A DNA stretch of 64,000 nucleotides from Streptomyces sp. S.PNR 29 (GTDB lineage: Bacteria > Actinomycetota > Actinomycetes > Streptomycetales > Streptomycetaceae), in assembly GCF_030386795.1 (NCBI RefSeq), contig NZ_JANUQM010000003.1, forward strand, positions 558,001 to 622,000, in the 5' to 3' direction. The stretch's first letter is position 1, and every line of letters starts with the position of its first letter. The position numbers were made by a program, and so were the translations under genes. Below, one piece after another: positions 19,456 through 27,433 of the stretch. The notes under the pieces are model-generated. The model saw only the letters and a list, made by a program, of their open reading frames with translations. It was not told the origin of the DNA and ran no database searches.

Positions 19456-20541
19456 GTGCATGCTTTCTTACACGGCACCACATCGACACCGACCAAGGTT
19501 CCAGTTCCACCCTCGCTCGCTCTCCCGGTGATCGAGGCGGCGTTTCCGCGACAACTGCACCCGTATTGGCCACGGCTCCAGGAGAAGACCCGCACCTGGC
19601 TGCTCGAAAAGCGTCTCATGCCGGCGGACAAGGTCGAGGAATATGCCGACGGCCTGTGCTACACCGACCTCATGGCGGGGTACTACATAGGTGCCGCCGA
19701 CGAGGTCCTGCAGGCGATAGCGGACTTCAGCGCGTGGTTCTTCGTCTGGGACGACCGTCACGACCGTGACATCGTCCACGGCCGCCCCGTCGCCTGGCGA
19801 CGGCTCAGGGGCCGGTTGCACACGGCACTCGACTCCCCCGGGAACCATCTGCACCACGAGGATCCCATGGTCGCCGGATTCGCGGACAGTGTGGTGCGGC
19901 TGTACGCGTTCCTGCCGGTGACATGGAGCCTCCGGTTCGCCCGGCACTTCCATGCGGTGATCGAGGCGTACGACCGTGAGTTCCACAACCGCACCCACGG
20001 AATCATCCCGTCCGTCGAGGAATACCTCGCGCTGCGCCGGCTCACCTTCGCGCACTGGATCTGGACCGACCTGCTGGAGCCGAGCGCCGACTGTGAACTC
20101 CCGGATGCGGTACGGAAAAACCCGGCCTATCGACGGGCGGCGCTGCTGAGCCAGGAATTCGCCGCCTGGTACAACGACCTCTGCTCGCTGCCGAAGGAAA
20201 TAGCGGGCGACGAGGTGCACAATCTGGGAATCAGTCTCATCACCCATGAGGGGCTGACTCTCGAAGAGGCGATCGCGGAAGTACGGCGACGCGTCGAGAC
20301 CTGCATAGCGGAATTCCTCGTCGCGGAGCGGGACGCATTACGGTTCGCCGACGACCTCGCCGACGGCACGGTGCGGGGAAAGGAACTGAGCGCCGCCGTC
20401 AGGGCCTGCGTCTGCAATATGCGGAACTGGTTCAGTTCCGTCTACTGGTTCCACCACGAGTCCGGCCGGTACAGGGTCGACAGCTGGGACGACCGGTCAA
20501 CGCCCCCGTACGTCAACAACGAAGCGGCAGGTGAGAAATGA
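19456..20541 (+). CDS. cyc1: Epi-isozizaene synthase (sesquiterpene cyclase)
   Basis: A 361-residue class I terpene synthase, identical in length to the S. coelicolor enzyme and closely similar along its whole sequence as recalled. It cyclises farnesyl diphosphate to epi-isozizaene, the albaflavenone precursor. The aspartate-rich motif DDRHD is at 99-103 and the NSE triad in NDLCSLPKE near 240. GTG 19456 behind GAGAGGGG is chosen because it reproduces the known length. Two leucines use TTA (codon 5 at 19468-19470 and codon 295 at 20338-20340), so bldA control is expected. It overlaps the P450 gene by four bases. Confidence 0.95.
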   Translation: MHAFLHGTTSTPTKVPVPPSLALPVIEAAFPRQLHPYWPRLQEKTRTWLLEKRLMPADKVEEYADGLCYTDLMAGYYIGAADEVLQAIADFSAWFFVWDDRHDRDIVHGRPVAWRRLRGRLHTALDSPGNHLHHEDPMVAGFADSVVRLYAFLPVTWSLRFARHFHAVIEAYDREFHNRTHGIIPSVEEYLALRRLTFAHWIWTDLLEPSADCELPDAVRKNPAYRRAALLSQEFAAWYNDLCSLPKEIAGDEVHNLGISLITHEGLTLEEAIAEVRRRVETCIAEFLVAERDALRFADDLADGTVRGKELSAAVRACVCNMRNWFSSVYWFHHESGRYRVDSWDDRSTPPYVNNEAAGEK

Positions 20542-21908
20542 CCGTCGAGTCGGTGAAGCCCGCGGCACCGGAGGTGTCGCAGTTGCGCGAGCCGCCCCTC
20601 GCGGGAGGTGGCGTCCCGGTCCTCGGCCACGGTCCGAGGCTGCTGAGCGACCCGCTGGCCTTCATGTCCCGGCTGCGCGACCACGGCGACGTCGTCCGCA
20701 TCAAGCTCGGCCCGAAGACGGTGTACGTGCCCACCACCCCGGCCCTCACCGGCGCCGTGGCGCTGAGCCCGGACTACATCATCGCCGGTCCGCTGTGGGA
20801 GTCCCTCGAAGGCCTGCTCGGCAAGGAGGGGGTGGCCACCGCCAACGGTCCGGTCCACCGCCGTCAGCGGCGCACCGTCCAGCCCGCCTTCCGGCTCGAC
20901 GCGATCCCCGCCTACGGGCCGGTCATGGAGGAGGAGGCGCACGCGCTGACCGAGCGCTGGAAGCCCGGCGAGACCATCGACTGCACTTCCGAGTCCTTCC
21001 GCGTCGCCGTGCGGATCGCGGCCCGCTGTCTGTTGCGCGGCGACTACATGGACGAGCGGGCCGAGCGGCTGTGCGTCGCCCTCGCCACCGTCTTCCGCGG
21101 CATGTACCGGAGGATGGTGCTCCCGCTCGGACCGCTCTACCGGCTGCCGCTCCCACCCAACCGCACATTCAACCGCGCCCTGGCCGATTTGCATCTCCTG
21201 GTCGACGAGATCATCGTCGAACGCCGCGCATCCGGTCGAAAGCCGGACGATTTGCTGACGGCCTTGCTGGAAGCGAAGGACGACAATGGCAAGCCCATCG
21301 GGGAACAGGAGATCCACGACCAGGTCGTCGCGATCCTCACCCCCGGCAGCGAAACCGTCGCCTCCACCATCATGTGGCTGCTGCATATGCTCGCCGAACA
21401 TCCGGAACACACAGACCGGGTGCGCGACGAAGTCGAAGCCGTAACCGGTGGGCGGCGCGTGGCATTCGAGGACGTCCGGAGGCTCACACACACCAATAAT
21501 GTCGTCGTCGAGGCCATGCGTTTGCGCCCCGCCGTATGGATATTGACGCGACGCGCGGTCACCGACACCGAACTCGGCGGGTACCGCATTCCGGCCGGGG
21601 CCGACATCGTCTACAGCCCGTACGCGATCCAGCGCGACGCGAAGTCCTACGCGCACCACCTGGAGTTCGACCCCGACCGCTGGCTTCCCGAACGCGTCAA
21701 GGACGTGCCCAAGTACGCCATGAGCCCGTTCAGCGTCGGCAACCGCAAGTGCCCCAGCGACCACTTCTCGATGGCCCAGCTGACCCTGATCACGGCGGCG
21801 CTGGCCACGAAGTACCGCTTCGAGCAGGTGGCCGGCTCCGACGACGCCACGCGTGTGGGCATCACACTCCGCCCGCAGCGGCTGCTGCTGAGGCCGGTGC
21901 CGAGGTGA
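20538..21908 (+). CDS. cyp170A1: Cytochrome P450 CYP170A-type (albaflavenone synthase)
   Basis: A 456-residue P450. The I-helix TPGSET, the ExxR motif EAMR and the haem loop [13 protein letters not shown] are seen; the residue after the haem Cys is Pro rather than the usual Ile/Val, and Ser replaces Gly in CxG. The S. coelicolor orthologue oxidises epi-isozizaene twice to albaflavenone and moonlights as a farnesene synthase through DDxxD-like residues; [13 protein letters not shown] is present here in the matching area. The ATGA overlap with the cyclase gene defines a two-gene operon. Confidence 0.94.
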   Translation: MTVESVKPAAPEVSQLREPPLAGGGVPVLGHGPRLLSDPLAFMSRLRDHGDVVRIKLGPKTVYVPTTPALTGAVALSPDYIIAGPLWESLEGLLGKEGVATANGPVHRRQRRTVQPAFRLDAIPAYGPVMEEEAHALTERWKPGETIDCTSESFRVAVRIAARCLLRGDYMDERAERLCVALATVFRGMYRRMVLPLGPLYRLPLPPNRTFNRALADLHLLVDEIIVERRASGRKPDDLLTALLEAKDDNGKPIGEQEIHDQVVAILTPGSETVASTIMWLLHMLAEHPEHTDRVRDEVEAVTGGRRVAFEDVRRLTHTNNVVVEAMRLRPAVWILTRRAVTDTELGGYRIPAGADIVYSPYAIQRDAKSYAHHLEFDPDRWLPERVKDVPKYAMSPFSVGNRKCPSDHFSMAQLTLITAALATKYRFEQVAGSDDATRVGITLRPQRLLLRPVPR

Positions 21909-21909
21909 C

Positions 21910-21939
21910 GGGCCGGACGGCTCAGGCCGCTTCCGGCCC
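21910..21939. terminator. Weak convergent hairpin
   Basis: GGGCCGGA (21910-21917) and TCCGGCCC (21932-21939) form an 8-bp stem spanning the 13-base gap between the P450 and nrdS stop codons. It may serve both genes. Confidence 0.4.
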
Positions 21940-22887
21940 CCGGAACGCCCGCCGGTAGGCGTTCGGGGTCGTCCCCACGGCCCGTACGAACTGGTGGCGC
22001 AGCGCGGCCGCGGTGCCGAAGCCGGTCCGGCCCGCGATCGCGTCCACCGTCTCGTCCGTCGCCTCCAGCAACCGCTGGGCCAGCAGTACGCGCTGGCGCA
22101 GGATCCAGCGGTAGGGAGTCGTACCCGTCTCCTGCTGGAAGCGGCGGGCGAAGGTGCGCGGGGACATGTGGGCGCGGGCGGCGAGCTGCTCGACGGTGAC
22201 CTCCTGGTCGAGGTGCTGGTCCATCCACGCCAGCACCCCGCCGATGGTGTCGCAGGAGGACCTGGGCAGCGGGCGTTCGATGAACTGCGCCTGACCGCCG
22301 TCCCGGTGCGGGGGTACGACCATGCGCCGGGCGATCCCGTTGGCGACCTCCGGGCCCTGCTCCTTGCGCACGATGTGCAGGCAGGCGTCGATGCCGGCGG
22401 CCGTGCCGGCGGAGGTGATGACCGGGTCCTCGTCGACGTAGAGCACGTCCGGCTCGACGATCGCCCGTGGGAAACGCCGGGCGAGCAGTTCCGCATGCCG
22501 CCAGTGGCCGGCGCAGCGCCGCCCGTCGAGCAGCCCGGCCGCGCCCAGCACGAAGACGCCGGAGCAGACGCTGAGCACCCGGGTGCCCCGCTCGACGGCC
22601 CGGCGCAGGGCGGCCAGCAGCTCGGGGGGATAGTCGCGGGAGAGGTTCGCGTCCGAGGCCGGCACGGCGATCAGGTCGGCCTCCTCCAGCCGGTCGAGGC
22701 CGTACGGGGTCGAGACCGTGAAGCCGGCGACATGGGTGCTCAGCGTCCGGCCCTCGGCCGAGACCACCCCGAAGTCGTACACCGGCAGACCGTCGTCGCT
22801 GCGGTCGAGGCCGAAGACCTCGCAGACGACGCCGAGTTCGAAGGGATGCACGCCGTCGAGCAGGACGGCGGCCACGTTGCGCAGCAT
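21922..22887 (-). CDS. nrdS: AraC-type regulator with DJ-1/GATase-like domain, NrdS
   Basis: A 321-residue regulator. Residues 1-170 form a DJ-1/PfpI (FtrA-type) domain with the nucleophile-elbow-like VCSGVFVLGAAGLLDG. Residues 220-321 form an AraC double helix-turn-helix (LAARAHMSPRTFARRFQ). Position after nrdA-nrdB on the same strand matches the nrdABS operon of S. coelicolor, where nrdS is dispensable for RNR activity and its ligand is unknown. A 210-base gap from nrdB, with an 8-bp inverted repeat (AGTGGCAG/CTGCCACT, 22907-22945) just upstream, suggests an additional own promoter. Confidence 0.9.
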   Translation of the reverse strand: MLRNVAAVLLDGVHPFELGVVCEVFGLDRSDDGLPVYDFGVVSAEGRTLSTHVAGFTVSTPYGLDRLEEADLIAVPASDANLSRDYPPELLAALRRAVERGTRVLSVCSGVFVLGAAGLLDGRRCAGHWRHAELLARRFPRAIVEPDVLYVDEDPVITSAGTAAGIDACLHIVRKEQGPEVANGIARRMVVPPHRDGGQAQFIERPLPRSSCDTIGGVLAWMDQHLDQEVTVEQLAARAHMSPRTFARRFQQETGTTPYRWILRQRVLLAQRLLEATDETVDAIAGRTGFGTAAALRHQFVRAVGTTPNAYRRAFRGPEAA

Positions 22888-22979
22888 GCCGCCAGTGTGC
22901 CCCGGAAGTGGCAGTAAATCGAGGGTGTGCGGCAGTCCTGCCACTGTCAGGAGTGTCCGGCCCGAACGAGACTTACCGC

Positions 22980-23186
22980 ATGAACACATTCCTCGGTTTC
23001 GTGACCGTCCTGGTCCTCTTCGTCCTCCTCGCGGGTCCGGCGCTCGTGGGTCTCCTCCACGAGCGCCGGATCGACCGCCAGTTGAGGGCGGCGCAGCGTC
23101 AGAAGTCCTCGTCCAGGTCGACGGTGCCCTCCACCGCGACCTGGTACGCCGAAGGACGCCGCTCGAAGAAGTTGGTGAGTTCCTGA
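22980..23186 (+). CDS. Small membrane protein ORF antisense to the nrdB end (tentative)
   Basis: A 68-codon frame in the nrdB-nrdS gap, on the opposite strand. It starts MNTFLGFVTVLVLFVLLAGP, a good single membrane helix, followed by basic HERRIDRQLRAAQRQK. It then runs 88 bases into the antisense of the nrdB 3' end. The hydrophobic start followed by charge looks gene-like, but the ribosome site is poor. The C-terminal half may be an overlap artefact. Confidence 0.35.
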   Translation: MNTFLGFVTVLVLFVLLAGPALVGLLHERRIDRQLRAAQRQKSSSRSTVPSTATWYAEGRRSKKLVSS

Positions 23187-24112
23187 ACGCCCTGCAGCTC
23201 CATGAAGGAGAAGGGGTTCTCGGAGCCGTACACCGGGGCGAAGCCGAGGCGCGTCAGGCGCTGGTCGGCGACGCACTCCAGGTACTGCCGCATCGAGTCG
23301 GTGTTCATGCCCGGGAGGCCGTCACCGCACAGGTCGCGCGCGAACTGCAGCTCTGCCTCGACGGCCTCCCTGAGCATGTCGGTGACCTGCTGCTGGAGCT
23401 GGTCGTCGAAGAGCTCCGGCTCTTCCTTGCGGACGGTGTCGACGACGTCGAACGCGAAGCTCATGTGCATGGTCTCGTCGCGGAACACCCAGTTGGTGCC
23501 GGTCGCCAGGCCGTGCAGCAGACCCCGGCTGCGGAACCAGTAGACGTAGGCGAAGGCGCCGTAGAAGAACAGGCCCTCGATGCACGCGGCGAAGCAGATC
23601 AGGTTGAGCAGGAAACGGCGCCGGTCGGCCTGGGTCTCCAGCCGCTCCAGCTTCTCCACCTCGTTGATCCACTTGAAGCAGAACTCCGCCTTCTCGCGGA
23701 TCGAGGGGATGTTCTCGACGGCCGCGAAGGCCGCCGCCCGGTCGTCGTGGTCGGGGAGGTAGGTGTCCAGGAGCGTCAGATAGAACTGGACGTGGACGGC
23801 CTCCTCGAAGAGCTGCCTGCTCAGGTACAGACGCGCCTCGGGGGAGTTGATGTGCTTGTAGAGGGTCAGCACGAGGTTGTTCGCGACGATCGAGTCGCCC
23901 GTCGCGAAGAAGGCCACCAGACGGCCGATCAGGTGCTGTTCGGCCGGGCTGAGCTTGGCGAGGTCGGCGACGTCCGAGTGGAGGTCGACCTCCTCGACGG
24001 TCCAGGTGTTCTTGATGGCGTCCCGGTAGCGCTCGTAGAAGTCGGGGTAGCGCATGGGGCGCAGGGTGAGCTCGAAGCCCGGGTCGAGGAGGTTCTGGTT
24101 TCGGGTGGTCAT
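23099..24112 (-). CDS. nrdB: Class I ribonucleotide reductase small subunit
   Basis: A 337-residue R2 subunit that houses the diiron-tyrosyl radical cofactor. Carboxylate/His ligands are recognisable in RQLFEEAVHVQFY and FRDETMHMSFA, and the acidic C-terminal tail DLDEDF is the peptide that docks on the large subunit. Its ATG shares one base with the nrdA stop (TAATG), so translation is coupled. It is part of the nrdABS operon under B12 riboswitch and NrdR control. Confidence 0.95.
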   Translation of the reverse strand: MTTRNQNLLDPGFELTLRPMRYPDFYERYRDAIKNTWTVEEVDLHSDVADLAKLSPAEQHLIGRLVAFFATGDSIVANNLVLTLYKHINSPEARLYLSRQLFEEAVHVQFYLTLLDTYLPDHDDRAAAFAAVENIPSIREKAEFCFKWINEVEKLERLETQADRRRFLLNLICFAACIEGLFFYGAFAYVYWFRSRGLLHGLATGTNWVFRDETMHMSFAFDVVDTVRKEEPELFDDQLQQQVTDMLREAVEAELQFARDLCGDGLPGMNTDSMRQYLECVADQRLTRLGFAPVYGSENPFSFMELQGVQELTNFFERRPSAYQVAVEGTVDLDEDF

Positions 24113-26475
24113 TACTGGCAGGCCTCGCAGGACTCGGGGTTTTCCAGGGAGCAGGCGACCGCGTCGGGGTCGGCGGCCTGCTGGACGGGGACGGTGGCTT
24201 GGGCCTGTGCGGCGCGGGCGATGCGGGTCGCCGGGCGCGAGCGCAGGTAGTACGTGGTCTTCAGCCCCGACTTCCAGGCGTACGCGTACATCGAGGAGAG
24301 CTTGCCGATGGTCGGCGTCTCCAGGAACAGGTTCAGGGACTGGGACTGGTCGAGGAACGGCGTGCGGGCGGCGGCCATGTCGATCAGGCCGCGCTGCGGG
24401 ATCTCCCAGGCGGTGCGGTACAGCTTCCGTACGTCCTCCGGGATCCAGGCGAAGTCCTGCACCGAGCCGTTCGCGTCGCGCAGCGCCTCACGGGTGCGGG
24501 CGTCCCAGACGCCCAGCTTCTTGAGGTCGTTCACCAGGTAGGAGTTGACCTGGAGGAACTCGCCGGACAGCGTCTCGCGCTTGAACAGGTTGGACACCTG
24601 CGGCTCGATGCACTCGTACACGCCCGCGATGGAGGCGATGGTGGCCGTGGGGGCGATGGCGAGGAGCAGGGAGTTGCGCATGCCGGTGGTCGCGATGCGC
24701 TCCCGCAGGGCCGCCCAGCGCTCGGGCCAGGTCAGCTCGACGCCGTAGTGGTCGGGGTGGAGGACACCCTTGGCCGTACGGGTCTTCTCCCAGGCGGGAA
24801 GCGGGCCGCTGCGCTCGGCCAGGTCGGCGGAGGCCTCGTAGGCGGCGAGCATGATGCGCTCGGCGATCCGGGTGGAGAGTTCCCTCGCCTCCGGTGAGTC
24901 GAAGGGCAGGCGCAGCTGGAAGAAGACGTCCTGCAGGCCCATGGCACCGAGGCCGACGGGACGCCACTTGGCGTTCGACCGGCCCGCCTGCTCGGTCGGG
25001 TAGAAGTTGATGTCGACGACGCGGTCGAGGAAGGTCACGGCGGTGCGGACGGTGGCGTCCAGCCGCTCCCAGTCGATGTCACGAGTCGCCTTGTCGACAA
25101 AGGCGCCCAGGTTGACGGACCCCAGGTTGCAGACCGCCGTCTCCCCGTCGCTGGTGACCTCCAGGATCTCCGTGCAGAGGTTGGAGGAGTGGATGACGTG
25201 GCCCGGCTCCGCGGTCTGGTTGGCGGTGCGGTTGGCGGCGTCCTTGAAGGTCATCCAGCCGTTGCCGGTCTGCGCCAGGGTGCGCATCATGCGGCCGTAC
25301 AGGTCACGGGCCGGGATGGTCTTCCTGGCGAGGCCCTTCGCCTCGGCCGCCCGGTAGGCGGCGTCGAACTTCTCGCCCCACAGGTCGACCAGCTCGGGCA
25401 CGTCGGCGGGCGAGAACAGCGACCACTGCTCGTCGGCGTTGACGCGGCGCATGAACTCGTCCGGGACCCAGTGGGCGAGGTTCAGGTTGTGCGTACGGCG
25501 GGCGTCCTCACCGGTGTTGTCCCGCAGCTCCAGGAACTCCTCGATGTCCGAGTGCCAGGTCTCCAGGTAGACCGCCGCCGCGCCCTTGCGCCGGCCGCCC
25601 TGGTTCACGGCGGCGACCGAGGCGTCGAGCGTCTTCAGGAACGGGACGATGCCGTTGGAGTGCCCGTTGGTGCCGCGGATGAGCGAACCGCGGGCGCGGA
25701 TGCGGGAGTAGGCGATACCGATGCCGCCGGCGTGCTTGGAGAGGCGGGCGACCTGGTGGTAGCGGTCGTAGATGGAGTCCAGCTCGTCCTTGGGGGAGTC
25801 GAGGAGGTAGCAGGACGACATCTGGGGGTGCCGCGTGCCGGAGTTGAAGAGGGTGGGGGAGGAGGGGAGGTAGTCGAGGCGGCTCATGAGCCCGTAGAGC
25901 GCGGCGACTTCGTCCACCGAGCGGATGGTGTCGTCCTCGGCGAGACCGGCTGCGACGCGCAGCATGAAGTGCTGGGGCGTCTCCACGACCCGGCGGGTGA
26001 TCGGGTGTCGGAGCAGGTACCGGCTGTGCAGTGTCCGCAGGCCGAAGTAGCCGAAGCGGTCGTCCGCCTGAGGGTCGACCAGCGCGTCGAGACGGTCGCC
26101 GTGGAGGCGTACGAACTCGGCGGTGCGGTCGGCGATGAGCCCTTCGCGGTGCCCCACGGCGACGGACTCGGTGAAGGACGTGACGCCCTGGGAGGCGGCC
26201 TCGGCGCGGATGCTGATCGTCAGCAGCCGGGCGGCGAGCCGGGAGTAGGCGGGGTCCTCCGAGATGAGGCCGGCCGCCGCCTCCGTGGCCAGCTCGCGCA
26301 GTTCCGCCTCGTCGGCGCGCGCGGACCGGCCGCGCAGCGCGGCGGCGGCGACCCGGCCGGGGTCGGCGTCGGGGAGATCGGCGGTCAGCTCGGTCAGGGT
26401 CCGCAGCAGCGCGGCACCGGGACCGTCGGTTTCCACCAGGGCTGCTGAGGCCGGATCTGCTGGCGCGATGGTCAC
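24112..26475 (-). CDS. nrdA: Class I ribonucleotide reductase large subunit
   Basis: A 787-residue R1 subunit reducing ribonucleotides to deoxyribonucleotides. The active-site cysteines lie in QMSSCYLL, SSNLCTEI and AVCNLGSVNL; the C-terminal redox pair is CEAC near the end (CSLENPESCEACQ). The loop GGIGIAYSRIRARGS is typical. GTG 26475 is chosen because GGGAGA lies seven bases upstream; an in-frame ATG eight codons earlier lacks a site. The mRNA leader carries a cobalamin aptamer. Streptomycetes also have a B12-dependent class II enzyme, so this oxygen-dependent enzyme is shut down when B12 is ample. Confidence 0.95.
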   Translation of the reverse strand: MTIAPADPASAALVETDGPGAALLRTLTELTADLPDADPGRVAAAALRGRSARADEAELRELATEAAAGLISEDPAYSRLAARLLTISIRAEAASQGVTSFTESVAVGHREGLIADRTAEFVRLHGDRLDALVDPQADDRFGYFGLRTLHSRYLLRHPITRRVVETPQHFMLRVAAGLAEDDTIRSVDEVAALYGLMSRLDYLPSSPTLFNSGTRHPQMSSCYLLDSPKDELDSIYDRYHQVARLSKHAGGIGIAYSRIRARGSLIRGTNGHSNGIVPFLKTLDASVAAVNQGGRRKGAAAVYLETWHSDIEEFLELRDNTGEDARRTHNLNLAHWVPDEFMRRVNADEQWSLFSPADVPELVDLWGEKFDAAYRAAEAKGLARKTIPARDLYGRMMRTLAQTGNGWMTFKDAANRTANQTAEPGHVIHSSNLCTEILEVTSDGETAVCNLGSVNLGAFVDKATRDIDWERLDATVRTAVTFLDRVVDINFYPTEQAGRSNAKWRPVGLGAMGLQDVFFQLRLPFDSPEARELSTRIAERIMLAAYEASADLAERSGPLPAWEKTRTAKGVLHPDHYGVELTWPERWAALRERIATTGMRNSLLLAIAPTATIASIAGVYECIEPQVSNLFKRETLSGEFLQVNSYLVNDLKKLGVWDARTREALRDANGSVQDFAWIPEDVRKLYRTAWEIPQRGLIDMAAARTPFLDQSQSLNLFLETPTIGKLSSMYAYAWKSGLKTTYYLRSRPATRIARAAQAQATVPVQQAADPDAVACSLENPESCEACQ

Positions 26476-26608
26476 GTGGGGCTCTCCCTCGCTCGGCACG
26501 GGGGCCTGGCGGAGGGCAGGGGAGGCTCACGAGCGCACGCGGCGTCGCGCCCACCGGCCTATTCCACGAGGCCCGGACGTCGGGGCACCCGGACCGGACG
26601 GCCGGGCG

Positions 26609-26723
26609 CGCTGTCGGCAGGTCCTCGGACTGACGCTCGATGCCGGTATGCGGGCATACGGGCATGAGTACACCGTTGCGGGACAGTTCCGGATTCGCAC
26701 CGGATTCCCCTGCGGCGACAGCG
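26609..26723 (-). promoter_or_regulatory. Cobalamin (B12) riboswitch of nrdABS
   Basis: Read on the minus strand, the leader holds the conserved aptamer blocks GGGGAATCCGGTGCGAATCC, then CTGTCCCGCAACGGT, then the B12 box AGTCCGAGGACCTGCCGACA. Outer stem P1 is an exact 8-bp pairing of CGCTGTCG (plus-strand 26716-26723) with CGACAGCG (26609-26616). It ends about 135 bases before nrdA. This matches the documented B12 riboswitch of Streptomyces nrdABS, which represses the class I enzyme when coenzyme B12 is present. Confidence 0.95.
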
Positions 26724-26729
26724 AGCATG

Positions 26730-26798
26730 AGCATACATCTTGTGCCGGGTTCGAGTGACGCCCCCAGATGTTGTGTCTCGCCGGTTTCAGAGCGTCAA
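26730..26798 (-). promoter_or_regulatory. nrdABS promoter with paired NrdR boxes
   Basis: On the minus strand, TTGACG (plus 26793-26798) is a -35 that overlaps the upstream GNAT stop region. Two similar 16-bp elements follow, beginning ACACAACATCTG (26761-26776) and GCACAAGATGTA (26730-26745), separated by exactly 15 bp. Tandem 16-bp boxes with 15-16-bp linkers on one face of the helix are the hallmark of NrdR repression of RNR operons. The -10 is poorly defined (CAACAT). Confidence 0.75.
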
Positions 26799-27293
26799 CT
26801 GGTAGGTGAGGAGAGTGATGTCGTCCAGCTCCGGAAGCGGATTCCAGTCCCGCTCGGGCGTGCGGACGAAACCCAGGCGTTCGTAGATGCGGTGGGCGGT
26901 GTGCATCGTGCGCTGGGTCGACAGCACGATGCGGACGCAGCCCTCCACGGACCGGGCGCGGTCCACGCAGGCGCGGACGAGGGCCTCGCCGACGCCCCGG
27001 CCGCGGGCTTCGTGGGCGACCGCCAGCATGCGGATCTCGGCCTCGCCCGGACCGGCGATGTCGGCCATGGGGCCGCCGGACGGTACGAAGGTGACGCCGC
27101 CGAGAAGCCTGCCGTGCTCCGTGGCGACCAGGACCTCGGCCGCGGCCGCGCGCCCGGCCACGTCCCTCAACGCGCCGAGGTACTCGTCGCTCTCACCGAA
27201 GTCGAGGAGGCCGTCCTGGAGGTAGGCCTGCGCGGTGATCTCACCGACGGTCTCGTAGTCGCCGGGTTCCGCCTGCCGGATGTCGATGTCCAT
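26787..27293 (-). CDS. GNAT-family N-acetyltransferase
   Basis: A 168-residue acetyltransferase. The acetyl-CoA loop is seen in IRMLAVAHEARGRGVGEALVRAC (about 92-114) and the C-terminal IYERLGFVRTPERDWNPL is typical. Substrate unknown. The start MDIDIRQA is chosen for normal fold length; the 26-residue proline-rich extension upstream is not expected. Its stop region overlaps the nrdABS -35 hexamer. Confidence 0.88.
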   Translation of the reverse strand: MDIDIRQAEPGDYETVGEITAQAYLQDGLLDFGESDEYLGALRDVAGRAAAAEVLVATEHGRLLGGVTFVPSGGPMADIAGPGEAEIRMLAVAHEARGRGVGEALVRACVDRARSVEGCVRIVLSTQRTMHTAHRIYERLGFVRTPERDWNPLPELDDITLLTYQLTL

Positions 27294-27433
27294 GGGGCCG
27301 AGTCTGCCGGAGGGCGGCGGAGACGGGCCTCCGGGTTTTCGAGTTGCAGGAGGTTCGTCGAGTGTTTCCATGGAAGTAGGTGCCGGCGCCTGCGGGTCCT
27401 CCGTACCGGGAATCGCTCTCGGAGGGAGAACGC

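Noticed and set aside
19456..22887. A larger terpene biosynthetic cluster including the AraC regulator.
   Set aside because: The AraC-type gene is on the opposite strand and belongs to the nrdABS unit. Only the cyclase and P450 form the terpene operon.
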